64,000 nt of DNA from Clostridium sp. CX1 (GCF_025398335.1 NZ_JAODOO010000014.1:50125-114124); one strand, 5' to 3'; positions 26,135 through 35,511 are shown, numbered from the stretch's first letter. Numbers and translations are program-made. The notes: generated from the sequence alone by a model not told the origin.

Positions 26135-28015
26135 ATGCCAGGGGAAATTTTTGAGGGGTTTAATCCTAATGATCCAAGAACAGATGGTGAAACATATTTA
26201 TTAAATGTATTTAGGAGCAGTCCACGTTTTCATGGGTGGGGAATATTTGAGCAGCCCCATATAAATTCTATGAAGCCAGATTTCATTTTACTTCATCCTG
26301 AACGTGGAATTATTATTATAGAGGTTAAGGACTGGAATTTGGATTTAGATGTTTATGAAAATGGTGGATATATTCGGGGAACAGATGGACAAGCACATAA
26401 AAAGAATCCAATTAATCAAGTAGAAAACTATAAAAAAAGTATTCTAAAAGCAGAATTGAATAATAGTGTTTATCTTGCTGAGAACTTTGAAAATTACTAT
26501 GGTTGTATAGAAACTGTAGTATATTTTCATAGAGCATCTAAAGCACAGGTATTAGCTTTCTGTGGGTATGGAAATAAGTATACAAAAATTTGGACAATGG
26601 AAGATATTGAATACATTAAAAATGCACAAAACAAGTTAACAGCAATAAAACATACCTACGCATTGGCTATGGAGCATTCAAAATATAATAATAATGGTTT
26701 ATTGCAGCAGTTAGTAGAAGAGTTAGCCAAGCATTTACAGTATTCAGACTATAATCATGAGCGTAAGCAACCCTATATTTTAAAGGGAGCACAAAAAGAT
26801 TTGGCGGATCTTAATCCCGGAACTATTCGTAGATGGAGCGGCGTAGCAGGATCAGGAAAATCATTGATTTTAGCAGAAAAAGGTGTAAAAGCATTAAAGG
26901 AAAATAACCGTGTACTTATTTTAACCTTTAATATTACTTTACGTCATTATTTAAGAGATTTATGCAGCCAGCAATTTGGAACAGAGAAATACGATGGAGA
27001 ACGGAAAAAATTACGAAGAGATTTGACCATTATACATTTCCATGAATTATTGAAAGTCATAATGACAGAACATGAAATTGAAGTAGACTTTGATGATAAT
27101 AGAAAAGAGTTCACAGAAAGATGGATGGGTGCTATTAATGAATATTTAGCTAAAAATCCTAAAAAGGATCAATTTAATTACGATTATATATTAATTGATG
27201 AGGGACAAGATTTTAAAGGGGAATGGATTCGATTTATAAAACAATTTTTCACTGGGAAAGGGGAACTCTTTATTGTTTACGACAAAGCTCAAGATTTATT
27301 TGAGCACGGCGTGTGGATTGAGGACTCTGAGCAGATTAAGAATATTGGATTTAAGGGGAGACCGGGCAATTTAAAATATACATATCGTTTACCAGAGGGG
27401 ATTGTCCAAAAAATACATGTAGTTCGTCAGCAATTACATATTGATGGAGAAGATATTTTAGTACCACGTGATAAACAACAGATTTCTTTATTACAAACAG
27501 CCTTCTGGTTTAACTATAGGGCCAATTATAATATTGAAAAATTGTATCAGCTTGAGCATCATATAAAAACTTTATGCCAAAGCAATGATTGGGAAGATAT
27601 TACGATTCTCACAACTAATGAAAATACAGGTGCAGAAATTGTAGAGTATTTTGAGAATAAAGGTATTCGTACATCTCATGTATATGATTTACAGAGGCAT
27701 AGAGATATTGAACGCCGACGCTCTGAAAAGTGGAGATTTCGTGGAGGTACTGGAAGGCTTAAAGTTAGTTCTTATCACAGCTATAAAGGATGGCAAACAC
27801 CTAATGTTGTATTAGTTTTAGATTCACCTTCTACAAGGTATGTAAATGGGAAAATTTACTGCGATGTACCAAATTCTCAATCAATAAAAGATGCGGTATT
27901 TATTAGTATGTCCCGTGTTAAGGAAAAAGCAACAACAGGAGAGTACTCCTTCATTTGCCTTAATTACTTGCCAGAATATGACCACTTAATGTCATCCTTT
28001 GATAATCTATTCTAA
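26135..28015 (+). CDS. NERD-domain nuclease/UvrD-type helicase
   Basis: The 626-residue protein starts with a NERD nuclease-related domain (DGETYLLNVF, MKPDFILLHPERGIIIIEVKDW, with the D...ExK triad). An SF1 (UvrD/Rep-like) helicase follows: Walker A GVAGSGKS, motif Ia LTFNITLRHYLRD, Walker B YILIDEGQDF, motif IV TYRLPEGI, and motifs V-VI SSYHSYKGWQ...FISMSRVKE. Proteins of this layout are common in accessory DNA and are suspected of acting in DNA repair or defence. The start is set by GAGGTGAG before ATG 26135. It has no obvious operon partner. Confidence 0.85.
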   Translation: MPGEIFEGFNPNDPRTDGETYLLNVFRSSPRFHGWGIFEQPHINSMKPDFILLHPERGIIIIEVKDWNLDLDVYENGGYIRGTDGQAHKKNPINQVENYKKSILKAELNNSVYLAENFENYYGCIETVVYFHRASKAQVLAFCGYGNKYTKIWTMEDIEYIKNAQNKLTAIKHTYALAMEHSKYNNNGLLQQLVEELAKHLQYSDYNHERKQPYILKGAQKDLADLNPGTIRRWSGVAGSGKSLILAEKGVKALKENNRVLILTFNITLRHYLRDLCSQQFGTEKYDGERKKLRRDLTIIHFHELLKVIMTEHEIEVDFDDNRKEFTERWMGAINEYLAKNPKKDQFNYDYILIDEGQDFKGEWIRFIKQFFTGKGELFIVYDKAQDLFEHGVWIEDSEQIKNIGFKGRPGNLKYTYRLPEGIVQKIHVVRQQLHIDGEDILVPRDKQQISLLQTAFWFNYRANYNIEKLYQLEHHIKTLCQSNDWEDITILTTNENTGAEIVEYFENKGIRTSHVYDLQRHRDIERRRSEKWRFRGGTGRLKVSSYHSYKGWQTPNVVLVLDSPSTRYVNGKIYCDVPNSQSIKDAVFISMSRVKEKATTGEYSFICLNYLPEYDHLMSSFDNLF

Positions 28016-28113
28016 AAGATATTATGTCAAATAAACTTATAATTAAGCGATATTATGCAAAAGGGATATCTTTTAAATAAATTAATGAAATATTGTTTAT
28101 TAAATCTATGCGT

Positions 28114-28143
28114 ATAAAATGTTATCATGTGATAACATTTTAT
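28114..28143. promoter_or_regulatory. 30-bp perfect palindrome, probable toxin-antitoxin operator
   Basis: ATAAAATGTTATCA (28114-28127) is followed by TG and the exact inverse TGATAACATTTTAT (28130-28143). A TATAAT (28154-28159) lies immediately downstream, so a protein bound here would cover the -35 region of the toxin-antitoxin promoter. MqsA-type antitoxins autoregulate through such palindromes. Confidence 0.8.
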
Positions 28144-28208
28144 TGAATTTGGTTATAATATACTATATACTTAGCATAAAGCATATTTTCAAGGAAGGAC
28201 GGAGCTTA

Positions 28209-28565
28209 ATGGCAGTTCAATCAACTATAGAAGAAATAAACAGCTTCCTTGTGGAGGTTAAATCACTTATAGCGGCCGGATATTATGATTTTATTCCTAG
28301 ACCTAAAAACAATTTAACTAATCTCGGAATAAACTTAAAAATTGCATTAGATATAATATTAAACTTGACATATAAGAACTATTTTAATGGTCCCGAGCAG
28401 GATAATAATCCTAGATTCATAGGATTTATATGGGAATTTGGTAAGGATGAAGAACAGTACCAGATATACATAAAATTAAAAATAAAAGACACCAGTAGGG
28501 GAAAATTACTTTGCATTATGGGATTTCATAAAGCTGATTTTCCAATAAGATATTCATATAAGTAA
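28209..28565 (+). CDS. MqsR-family toxin
   Basis: The 118-residue protein has the Firmicute MqsR-like pattern: IEEINSFLVEVKSLIAAGYYDFIPRPKN, LNLTYKNYFNGPEQD, FIWEFGKDEEQYQIYIKLKIKD and CIMGFHKADFPIRYSYK. MqsR proteins are mRNA interferases with a RelE-like fold that cleave mainly at GC-containing sites. The start at ATG 28209 (GGAAGGACGGAG upstream) is chosen over a longer frame that would begin inside the palindromic operator. The antitoxin gene follows after 16 bases. Confidence 0.82.
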   Translation: MAVQSTIEEINSFLVEVKSLIAAGYYDFIPRPKNNLTNLGINLKIALDIILNLTYKNYFNGPEQDNNPRFIGFIWEFGKDEEQYQIYIKLKIKDTSRGKLLCIMGFHKADFPIRYSYK

Positions 28566-28581
28566 GAGAGAGGTGTTCATC

Positions 28582-29586
28582 TTGAAAAAAGAATTGTTTT
28601 GCCATGTCTGTGATGATTATGAGGCTGTTGATATATTAAAAAGAAATGAGATATACAATGTTAAAGATGAAGAAGTAGAAATAGAAGCAGAGCTATGTAT
28701 TTGTAAAACCTGTGGTGAAGAACTTTTTGACAAGGAATTAGATGAATTAAATATTGAAAGAGCCTTTGAAAAATATAGGAAAATGCATGGACTTTTATTA
28801 CCTGTGGAAATTAAAGCTATTCGGGAAACCTATGGTTTAAGTCAAAGAGCTTTCTCCAAATTGTTAAAGTGGGGAGAAATTACGATGAATCGATATGAGA
28901 TGGGTGCTATTCAAGACAAAGCTCATAATAACACACTCATACTTCTTAAAAATCCAAAGAATATGCTAGATATCTTGGACAATAATCCTAGTGTTTTGTC
29001 ACCATCAAAAGAGAAGCTGCTTAGAGGAAAGATAGCTCAACTGCTATCAGAAAATGCTATATCTGAACTTGAGCATAATGTAGTAGAAAGTGTTAAACAT
29101 AGAAACGACATTTATACCGGATTTAAATATCTAGATTATGAAAAATTTAAAAGTTTAGTAATATATTTTGCACTAAATGAGATAAAGCTTTTCAAGACTA
29201 AACTAATGAAACTGCTTTATTATACAGATAATATATACTTTAGAGAAAAAACAATTTCAATGACCGGCTTAGAATACGCACGTTTGCCTAGGGGGCCTGT
29301 TATCGAAAATAGGAATTTGCTACTAGGGCTTCTTGAAAAACAAGGTATTATTTCTATAGTTGAGGATGATGAAACAAACGGTGAATATATTATAGCTGAG
29401 GCAGATAGTTCAGATGTATATCTTGATGAAGATGAACTAGAAATAGCTGAAAAGATTAGCAATAAATTTAAACCTTTTAATTGCAGTGAGATTTCTGAGT
29501 ATTCTCATAGAGAGAAAGGTTGGAAAGAGACCAACACCGGTTTTTTAATTTCATATGATTACGCAAAATATATAACTTTAGAATAG
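28582..29586 (+). CDS. MqsA-type zinc/HTH antitoxin fused to a SocA (Panacea, DUF4065) domain
   Basis: The 334-residue protein has three parts. The N-terminal zinc finger has two Cys pairs (CHVC and CKTC). An MqsA-like HTH follows (PVEIKAIRETYGLSQRAFSKLLKWGEITMNRYEMG). The C-terminal Panacea/SocA domain reads FKTKLMKLLYYTDNIYFRE, LEYARLPRGPVIENRN and TNTGFLISYDYAKYITL. The HTH should bind the upstream palindrome, and the Panacea domain is a known chaperone-like neutraliser module in toxin-antitoxin systems. It most likely starts at TTG 28582; the GTG at 28573 is too close to the GAGAGG site. This is much longer than E. coli MqsA (131 residues). Confidence 0.85.
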   Translation: MKKELFCHVCDDYEAVDILKRNEIYNVKDEEVEIEAELCICKTCGEELFDKELDELNIERAFEKYRKMHGLLLPVEIKAIRETYGLSQRAFSKLLKWGEITMNRYEMGAIQDKAHNNTLILLKNPKNMLDILDNNPSVLSPSKEKLLRGKIAQLLSENAISELEHNVVESVKHRNDIYTGFKYLDYEKFKSLVIYFALNEIKLFKTKLMKLLYYTDNIYFREKTISMTGLEYARLPRGPVIENRNLLLGLLEKQGIISIVEDDETNGEYIIAEADSSDVYLDEDELEIAEKISNKFKPFNCSEISEYSHREKGWKETNTGFLISYDYAKYITLE

Positions 29587-29609
29587 ACTTAAAATCCACA
29601 TAAAGTTTA

Positions 29610-29660
29610 AAAAAGACAAGTTAGTTAATGTAATTTTACATCTAACCGACTTGTCTTTTT
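29610..29660. terminator. Bidirectional terminator
   Basis: AAAAAGACAAGT pairs with ACTTGTCTTTTT across an inner TTAG/TAA stem and a loop of about 17 bases, with A-run and T-run on the two sides. It separates the convergent toxin-antitoxin operon and the carbonic-anhydrase-like gene. Confidence 0.85.
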
Positions 29661-29661
29661 T

Positions 29662-30372
29662 CTATACATCCTTCAGTAAATTATTAAAAGTACTACGATC
29701 ACAACAAAGACCACAACTACATCTGATATCACCAAATTTTAGAGAGTAGGCTTGTGAAAGTTCCATATTTGATTTAACTACATTTTTAGCAAAATCCTCA
29801 TCAGCTTCTGATACCTTATTTAGAGCATTAGCTTTCTCTTGAGTATCTATTACAGCTCCAACCGGAACGTAACTCTTAACAGGGATTCGTACTCCATTTG
29901 TTACTATAGCTCCCAAATCAATGTAACAGCCATCTTCCACAATAGAATTAAAAACAATAGCATTAAATCCCACAAAAGTATTACTTCCAACAATACATGG
30001 ACCGTGAATTAGAGCTCCATGAGCAATACTAACTTCATTTCCTATATAGATAGAATGTTGTTTGTTATTTATTGTAAATTTTATGTTTTTTAAGCCATGA
30101 AGAATTACTCCATCTTGTATATTAGTTTTATTTCCAATATAAAATGGTGTACCTTCATCAGCTCTAATTGTCACATTGCATCCAATAAATACTTCTTTGT
30201 TTATTCGTACATCTCCAATAATACTGGAAAAAGGACCGATAAAAGCAGTTTCATCAATAGTAGGATATGTGCTAATAGGATTAAAAGAGGTAGGAGGGTT
30301 GCTTGTAACAAAATATGAATATACATTAGTTGGTCCTACAGGATTATATCTAATAATTTTATATTTACCCAT
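29662..30372 (-). CDS. Gamma-carbonic-anhydrase-like hexapeptide-repeat protein
   Basis: The 236-residue protein has a left-handed beta-helix made of hexapeptide repeats (IDETAFIGPFSSIIGDVRI, VFIGCNVTIRADEG, FYIGNKTNIQDGVILHG, IGNEVSIAHGALIHGPCIVG, FVGFNAIVF). The pattern includes the RADEG and the zinc-ligand His residues of gamma-class (Cam/CamH) enzymes, plus a C-terminal helix and a Cys-rich tail (CSCGLCCD). It should interconvert CO2 and bicarbonate if active. The cysteine cluster at the C-terminus is unusual and might bind a metal. ATTAGGAGATATAAG precedes the ATG. Confidence 0.82.
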   Translation of the reverse strand: MGKYKIIRYNPVGPTNVYSYFVTSNPPTSFNPISTYPTIDETAFIGPFSSIIGDVRINKEVFIGCNVTIRADEGTPFYIGNKTNIQDGVILHGLKNIKFTINNKQHSIYIGNEVSIAHGALIHGPCIVGSNTFVGFNAIVFNSIVEDGCYIDLGAIVTNGVRIPVKSYVPVGAVIDTQEKANALNKVSEADEDFAKNVVKSNMELSQAYSLKFGDIRCSCGLCCDRSTFNNLLKDV

Positions 30373-31036
30373 CTTATATCTCCTAATAATTTATTACTCT
30401 ATGTAATATTGTGAAGTCAGGTTATCAATATTCTTATTGGTTAAATAGCACTAATGTATTCTATGAAAAAATATTGATTATGTTACAGAATTTATCCGAT
30501 GATTACCCATTCTAATACTTCCTCGCACGGTGTGAAAGTGATTCACAGAAAATCAAAGATTTTGGTTCTCTACTTTTCTCCAAGGGAAACATTAAAGCAG
30601 TTCCGTCCCTGGAATTGTGAAAGATTCACTGTATATGGAAGTGGACACTTGTTACCAACCACGCTGAGTCCATTTTCAATTTGGATTAGTCCATTATTAT
30701 AAAATCAAATTTTATAAATATTGTTGGCATTACAGTGGTTTCGTAATATTAATTATAAAAATCAAAAAAGTATAAATAAACCAAAATTGACTGAATAGAG
30801 TGGATAATGAAATTTATTATTTATATCTTGAATTTATTGTAATTATTTATTTAAATATGATAAATAAAAGCATTATTATACTAATAATACGTTAATTATT
30901 TTAATAAACTATTGATTTTTTACCATAAAAGTGAATATAATGAATTTATGATTATATAGAATTGGAATGATGAGAAGTGAAATTGGAACGGTAGATAAAA
31001 GGAAAGTTATTTTCATGGGAAAGAGAGAGGGTTAAA
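30373..31036. other. 664-bp intergenic region
   Basis: No recognised gene. The segment 30499-30700 is richer in GC than its surroundings and has an uninterrupted frame on the plus strand and a nearly open one on the minus strand, but without a ribosome binding site or known motif. It could be a gene remnant. The last ~250 bases are AT-rich and carry promoter-like boxes for the oxoprolinase operon. Confidence 0.4.
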
Positions 31037-31801
31037 GTGTATAAGGTAGATTTAAACTGTGATTTGGGAGAGAGTTTTGGTCCCTATAAAATAGGAATGG
31101 ACGAGGATATATTGAAATTTATTACCTCCGCAAACATTGCCTGTGGATTTCATGCAGGAGATCCAGCGGTGATGAGGAAAACTGTAAAGCTTGCTCTGGA
31201 AAATAAAGCTGCAATAGGGGCACATCCAGGACTGCCTGATTTAGTTGGTTTTGGAAGAAGAAACATGAGTGTTTCACCCCAGGATGTCTATGATATGGTA
31301 GTTTATCAAGTTGGTGCTCTAAGTGCATTTGTCAAAGCAGAAGGGGGAAAAATGCAGCATGTAAAGCCTCACGGAGCACTATATAATATGGCCGCTAAGG
31401 ATCAAGGATTATCTCAGGCAATAGCTAAGGCTATTTACAAGGTAGACTCACAGCTAATATTATTTGGTCTTTCAGGCAGTGAACTTATAAAGGCAGGGGA
31501 AGATATGGGACTTCGTACCGCTAGTGAAGTTTTTGCAGATAGAACTTACCAAAAGGATGGTTCTCTCACCCCAAGAACTAGAGAAGATGCTCTTATTACA
31601 AATAGTGAAGCTGCTATTTCACAGGTAATAAAGATGGTTATAGAAGGAAAAGTACATTGTCAGCAAGGTTTTGATATTCCAATAAAAGCAGATACTATTT
31701 GTATTCATGGAGATGGTGTACATGCTTTAACTTTTGCTCAAGAAATTAATAAGCAATTAAAAGCCTGTAATATTGACGTTAAAAACTTTGAAGAAAGTTA
31801 G
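31037..31801 (+). CDS. pxpA: 5-oxoprolinase subunit A (LamB/YcsF family)
   Basis: The 254-residue LamB/YcsF-type protein forms, with PxpB and PxpC, the ATP-dependent enzyme that opens 5-oxoproline to glutamate. Signature blocks are [48 protein letters not shown] and [10 protein letters not shown]. It starts at a GTG with GAGAGAGGG upstream. It opens a five-gene operon with two small membrane proteins and pxpBC. Confidence 0.93.
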   Translation: MYKVDLNCDLGESFGPYKIGMDEDILKFITSANIACGFHAGDPAVMRKTVKLALENKAAIGAHPGLPDLVGFGRRNMSVSPQDVYDMVVYQVGALSAFVKAEGGKMQHVKPHGALYNMAAKDQGLSQAIAKAIYKVDSQLILFGLSGSELIKAGEDMGLRTASEVFADRTYQKDGSLTPRTREDALITNSEAAISQVIKMVIEGKVHCQQGFDIPIKADTICIHGDGVHALTFAQEINKQLKACNIDVKNFEES

Positions 31802-31870
31802 TAAAGTAATTAATTTTAAATTCACATATAGTTATCAGAATATAATTTATTGTTTGAAAGGAGAAAAAAT

Positions 31871-32581
31871 ATGTTTACGTTAATTGGTGTTGTAATTGTT
31901 GTTGTTGGTTTCGCACTGCGCTTTAATCCTCTTTTAGTTGTAACTGTTGCTGGGGTTGCTACAGGATTTGCAGGGAACCTTCCTATAGCAAAGATTCTCA
32001 CAATTTTTGGAGAATCTTTTGTGAAAAACAGATATTTATCATTATTCATCCTTACCCTACCTGTAATTGGATTATTGGAAAGAAGTGGTTTAAAGGAACA
32101 GTCCCAGGTACTAATTGGCAAGATAAAAGCAGCTACTTCTGGACGTATTTTGCTTTTGTATCTTTTTATAAGGGAGGCAACAGCTGCTTTAGGGCTGACA
32201 AGTTTTGGTGGACATGCACAGATGGTACGTCCTTTAGTGTCTCCAATGGCTGAAGCTGCAGCGGAAAACAAATTTGGTCAGTTGCCAGAGAAAACTCGTA
32301 ATAAAATTAAAGCCTTTGCTGCATCTGCGGATAATGTTGGTGTATTCTTTGGAGAAGACATATTTATAGCTTTTGGGGCTATTTTACTTATAAAAGGTTT
32401 CTATGATCAAAATGGTATTAACTTAGAGCCTATACATATAGCACTTTGGGGTATTCCAACTGCTATTGCTGCCTTCTTAATTCATGGTACTAGGCTTATA
32501 TTACTAGATAGAAAAATTAAAAAAGAAATAGAGGTCTATGAACTTGAAAATGAAAATAAGGAAGTAAAGGAGTTGAGCTAG
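31871..32581 (+). CDS. DUF969 membrane protein, probable 5-oxoproline transporter subunit
   Basis: The 236-residue protein has about six membrane segments, first at residues 4-24 and then around LVVTVAGVATGFAG, LFILTLPVIGLL and IALWGIPTAIAAFLI. It matches DUF969. The family is consistently encoded next to DUF979 and pyroglutamate-handling enzymes in Firmicutes, hence the inferred role in uptake of 5-oxoproline. AAAGGAGA precedes ATG 31871; the longer frame from the TTG at 31850 covers that site. Confidence 0.85.
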   Translation: MFTLIGVVIVVVGFALRFNPLLVVTVAGVATGFAGNLPIAKILTIFGESFVKNRYLSLFILTLPVIGLLERSGLKEQSQVLIGKIKAATSGRILLLYLFIREATAALGLTSFGGHAQMVRPLVSPMAEAAAENKFGQLPEKTRNKIKAFAASADNVGVFFGEDIFIAFGAILLIKGFYDQNGINLEPIHIALWGIPTAIAAFLIHGTRLILLDRKIKKEIEVYELENENKEVKELS

Positions 32582-32582
32582 C

Positions 32583-33536
32583 ATGATTATAAGTCTTGAG
32601 TATATTTATTACATAGCGGGAATTTTCCTAGCTTTAATTACTGTTTTAACACTAAAGGATAAAAAGAATCCTAAACGAATTAGTTCTGCTACATTTTGGG
32701 GGCTCTATTCATTGACTTTCCTATTTGGAAAGGTTATTCCACCAATGTACATGGGAGTTATTGTAATATTAATAGCTGTTATTGCAGGAGCTAACGGCGT
32801 TGGAATAGGTTCTTTTAAAGAGTCAACTGAAAAACAGCGAAAAGAATCTGCTAGAAAACTTGGAAATTCATTATTTTTACCTGCACTTTTAATTCCTATT
32901 GTTACAATAGTAGGAACTTTGTGGGTGAAAAATATAAAAATAGGTGGATTATTTTTATTAGATAATAGTAACGTTACTATTGTTAGTTTAGGCTTGGCTT
33001 GCTTAGCTGCTTTATTTGTAGCTTTAATATTAACAAAGGAAAAGGGAATGCAGGCTATTAAAGAGAGTAGAAGATTAATAGATACTATAGGTTGGGCTGC
33101 TATTCTTCCCCAAATGTTAGCTGCATTAGGTGGACTTTTTACAGTAGCTGGAGTTGGTACAGCTGTTACGAAGCTAGTTAGTGGTGCTATTCCAGTGGAT
33201 AACAAATTTTTAGTTGTGGTGGCTTATGCAGTGGGTATGGCTTTATTTACAATGGTTATGGGAAACGCCTTTGCAGCATTTCCTGTTATTACAGGAGGTA
33301 TAGGTCTACCTTTAGTGGTACATATGCATGGAGGTAATCCAGCTGTCCTTGCTGCAATTGGAATGTTCTCTGGTTATTGTGGAACACTGATGACACCTAT
33401 GGCCGCTAATTATAATATTGTACCGGCAGCATTACTAGATCTACCAGATAAAAATGGTGTTATTAAAGCACAAGTACCAACGGCTTTATTGTTATTAACA
33501 GTAAATATATTTTTAATGTACTTTCTTGTTTATTAA
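32583..33536 (+). CDS. DUF979 membrane protein, probable 5-oxoproline transporter subunit
   Basis: The 317-residue integral membrane protein (about 9-10 hydrophobic segments) matches DUF979. Typical blocks are ISSATFWGLYSLTFLFGKVIPP, RRLIDTIGWAAILPQMLAALGG and GNAFAAFPVITGGIGLP, then GMFSGYCGTLMTPMAANYN. It begins one base after the DUF969 stop, with AAGGAG inside that gene, so the two are translated together. It is likely the partner channel of DUF969. Confidence 0.87.
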   Translation: MIISLEYIYYIAGIFLALITVLTLKDKKNPKRISSATFWGLYSLTFLFGKVIPPMYMGVIVILIAVIAGANGVGIGSFKESTEKQRKESARKLGNSLFLPALLIPIVTIVGTLWVKNIKIGGLFLLDNSNVTIVSLGLACLAALFVALILTKEKGMQAIKESRRLIDTIGWAAILPQMLAALGGLFTVAGVGTAVTKLVSGAIPVDNKFLVVVAYAVGMALFTMVMGNAFAAFPVITGGIGLPLVVHMHGGNPAVLAAIGMFSGYCGTLMTPMAANYNIVPAALLDLPDKNGVIKAQVPTALLLLTVNIFLMYFLVY

Positions 33537-33622
33537 GAATTCTACTAAAGATTTTCATAGTGGTTAACAGCAGAAAAGTCATGTTCATGTGCCTGTTACC
33601 ACTAATGCATAGAGGTGACAAG

Positions 33623-34360
33623 ATGATGAAAAATGAATTAGGAGCTGAGATGTTTCCACTTGGTGAATCAGGAATTCTCATTGAATTTGGAAAAGAGATT
33701 CACCCAGATATACATAGAAAAATAAAAACATTAGCAAAATACCTTGATGAATATCCCTTTACGGGAATGATAGAATATGTGCTATCCTTTACAAGTATTA
33801 CAGTGTTTTATAATCCAATTGAAGTTAGAAAGATAAAAAGAGATTCTGAAAAAGGTAAGCTTTCTTATGAAATTGTTGAAGGTATTTTAAAGGGGATTTT
33901 ATCTAAACTTAATGATTCTGGAAACACTAGAGCTAGAGTGGTGGAGATACCAGTTTGTTATGGAGGGGACTTTGGACCGGATTTAGAATATGTGGCAGAA
34001 TATAATAAAATTACTGTAGATGAGGTAATCAAGATACATTCAAGTGCTGAATACCTTGTTTATATGATAGGCTTTGCTCCTGGCTTTCCTTATTTAGGTG
34101 GAATGTCTGAAAAAATTGCAACGCCCAGAAGAAAGACTCCCCGTACTTTGATACCACCGGGAACTGTAGGAATTGCAGGTATGCAGACAGGCGTTTATCC
34201 TATAGGCACTCCAGGCGGTTGGCAGCTTATTGGAAGCACACCCTTAGAATTATTTAGACCTAATGAATGTCCTCCAAGCCTTCTTCAATCAGGGGATATT
34301 ATAAGGTTTTGTCCAATTTCTTTCAGTGAATATGAGCAGTATAGGAGGGAGCAACAGTGA
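33623..34360 (+). CDS. pxpB: 5-oxoprolinase subunit B (KipI-like)
   Basis: The 245-residue protein of the KipI/AHS1 family: FPLGESGILIEFG, VEIPVCYGGDFGPDLEYVAE, IGFAPGFPYLGG, TPRRKTPRTLIPPGTVGIAG and YPIGTPGGWQLIG are family hallmarks. It is known to work with PxpC as the ATP-dependent part of 5-oxoprolinase. The start at 33623 follows AGAGGTGACA; the longer frame from 33560 has no site. Its stop overlaps the pxpC GTG start by four bases. Confidence 0.92.
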   Translation: MMKNELGAEMFPLGESGILIEFGKEIHPDIHRKIKTLAKYLDEYPFTGMIEYVLSFTSITVFYNPIEVRKIKRDSEKGKLSYEIVEGILKGILSKLNDSGNTRARVVEIPVCYGGDFGPDLEYVAEYNKITVDEVIKIHSSAEYLVYMIGFAPGFPYLGGMSEKIATPRRKTPRTLIPPGTVGIAGMQTGVYPIGTPGGWQLIGSTPLELFRPNECPPSLLQSGDIIRFCPISFSEYEQYRREQQ

Positions 34361-35358
34361 GCATAAGAGTTATTAGTCCAGGTCTTCTTACAACAGTTCA
34401 AGATTTAGGGAGATATGGATATCAGAAATATGGAGTTATAGTTAGTGGGGCTATGGATTCTTATTCTCTTAGAGCGGCGAATATTCTAGTAGGAAACAAA
34501 GAGGATGAAGGGGCACTGGAAATTACATTAATGGGTCCTTCTTTAAGTATAGAGAAAGGCACTCTTTTTTCTATTACAGGTGGGGATTTATCACCAACCA
34601 TTAATGGAGAACCTGTTCCTATGTGGAGACCAGTTTATTTGAAGGAAAACAGTGTGCTGAAATTTGGGGCTTGTAAATCTGGTTGTCGTGCATATTTGGC
34701 TGTGGCAGGCGGTTTTAATCTTCCGGAAGTTATGGGAAGCAAAAGTACTTATCAAAGGGCAGAAATCGGTGGTTATAAAGGAAGGATGCTTAAAAAGGAT
34801 GATTTACTACAGTTTGGCTATCCTTCAGAGGAAGCTTCTGATATTATAAAAAAGCTAATAGAAAAAAGTTCCTCTAATTCTTTTGCAGCAGCCAACTGGT
34901 ATTTAGAAGGGGAACTTATAAAGAAGAATTTTGATTATATCACTGTTAGAGTTATGCAGGGCAGGGAATTTGATAAATTTACTTTAGACAGTAAAAATAA
35001 ATTTTTTAATTCTGAGTTTAGTATTACAGCTCAGTCGGATAGAATGGGCTATCGTTTGTCTGGAACAACTTTAAATTTAGAAAAGCCTTTAGAAATGATT
35101 TCTGAAGCTGTTTCTCTTGGAACAATTCAGGTGCCACCAGATGGGAATCCAATTATACTTTTAGCAGATAGACAAACTACTGGAGGATATCCTAAGATCG
35201 GACAGGTAGCTTCTGTAGACATTTCAAGGATTGCACAGCTTAAGCCAGGAGATAAGATTATGTTTAAAGAAATCTCCCTAGGGGAAGCGGAAGAACTATA
35301 TATTGAAAGGGAAAAATATATTACAAGTTTGAAAATAGGAATTAACTTAAGAATATGA
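34357..35358 (+). CDS. pxpC: 5-oxoprolinase subunit C (KipA-like, biotin-dependent carboxylase-like family)
   Basis: The 333-residue KipA/AHS2-family protein: VISPGLLTTVQDLGRYGYQKYGV, GAMDSYSLRAANILVGN, MWRPVYL, SAQSDRMGYRL-like AQSDRMGYRLSG, and ILLADRQTTGGYPKIGQV. It completes the pxpABC enzyme and starts at a GTG overlapping pxpB. A bidirectional terminator follows, closing the operon. Confidence 0.93.
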   Translation: MSIRVISPGLLTTVQDLGRYGYQKYGVIVSGAMDSYSLRAANILVGNKEDEGALEITLMGPSLSIEKGTLFSITGGDLSPTINGEPVPMWRPVYLKENSVLKFGACKSGCRAYLAVAGGFNLPEVMGSKSTYQRAEIGGYKGRMLKKDDLLQFGYPSEEASDIIKKLIEKSSSNSFAAANWYLEGELIKKNFDYITVRVMQGREFDKFTLDSKNKFFNSEFSITAQSDRMGYRLSGTTLNLEKPLEMISEAVSLGTIQVPPDGNPIILLADRQTTGGYPKIGQVASVDISRIAQLKPGDKIMFKEISLGEAEELYIEREKYITSLKIGINLRI

Positions 35359-35460
35359 ATAAAAACTCCTTCACAATAAATTTAGTAGTAAATTTGCTGC
35401 GCTCATTAGGTAAATAAATTCTTTGAAATTTGTTTTGATGTGGATAAAGCATATTACAAT

Positions 35461-35510
35461 AGATGGCAAGCCTTATGCTAAAGGATTAGAATAAGACTTG
35501 CCATTTATTG
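35461..35510. terminator. Bidirectional terminator between pxpC and sspH
   Basis: GATGGCAAGCCTTAT pairs with ATAAGACTTGCCATT over a 14-base loop, with one mismatch, between convergent genes. Confidence 0.75.
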
Positions 35511-35511
35511 T

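Noticed and set aside
30499..30702. 67-residue ORF
   Set aside because: No ribosome binding site, no recognisable motif and no conserved partner. I noted it only as part of the intergenic region.
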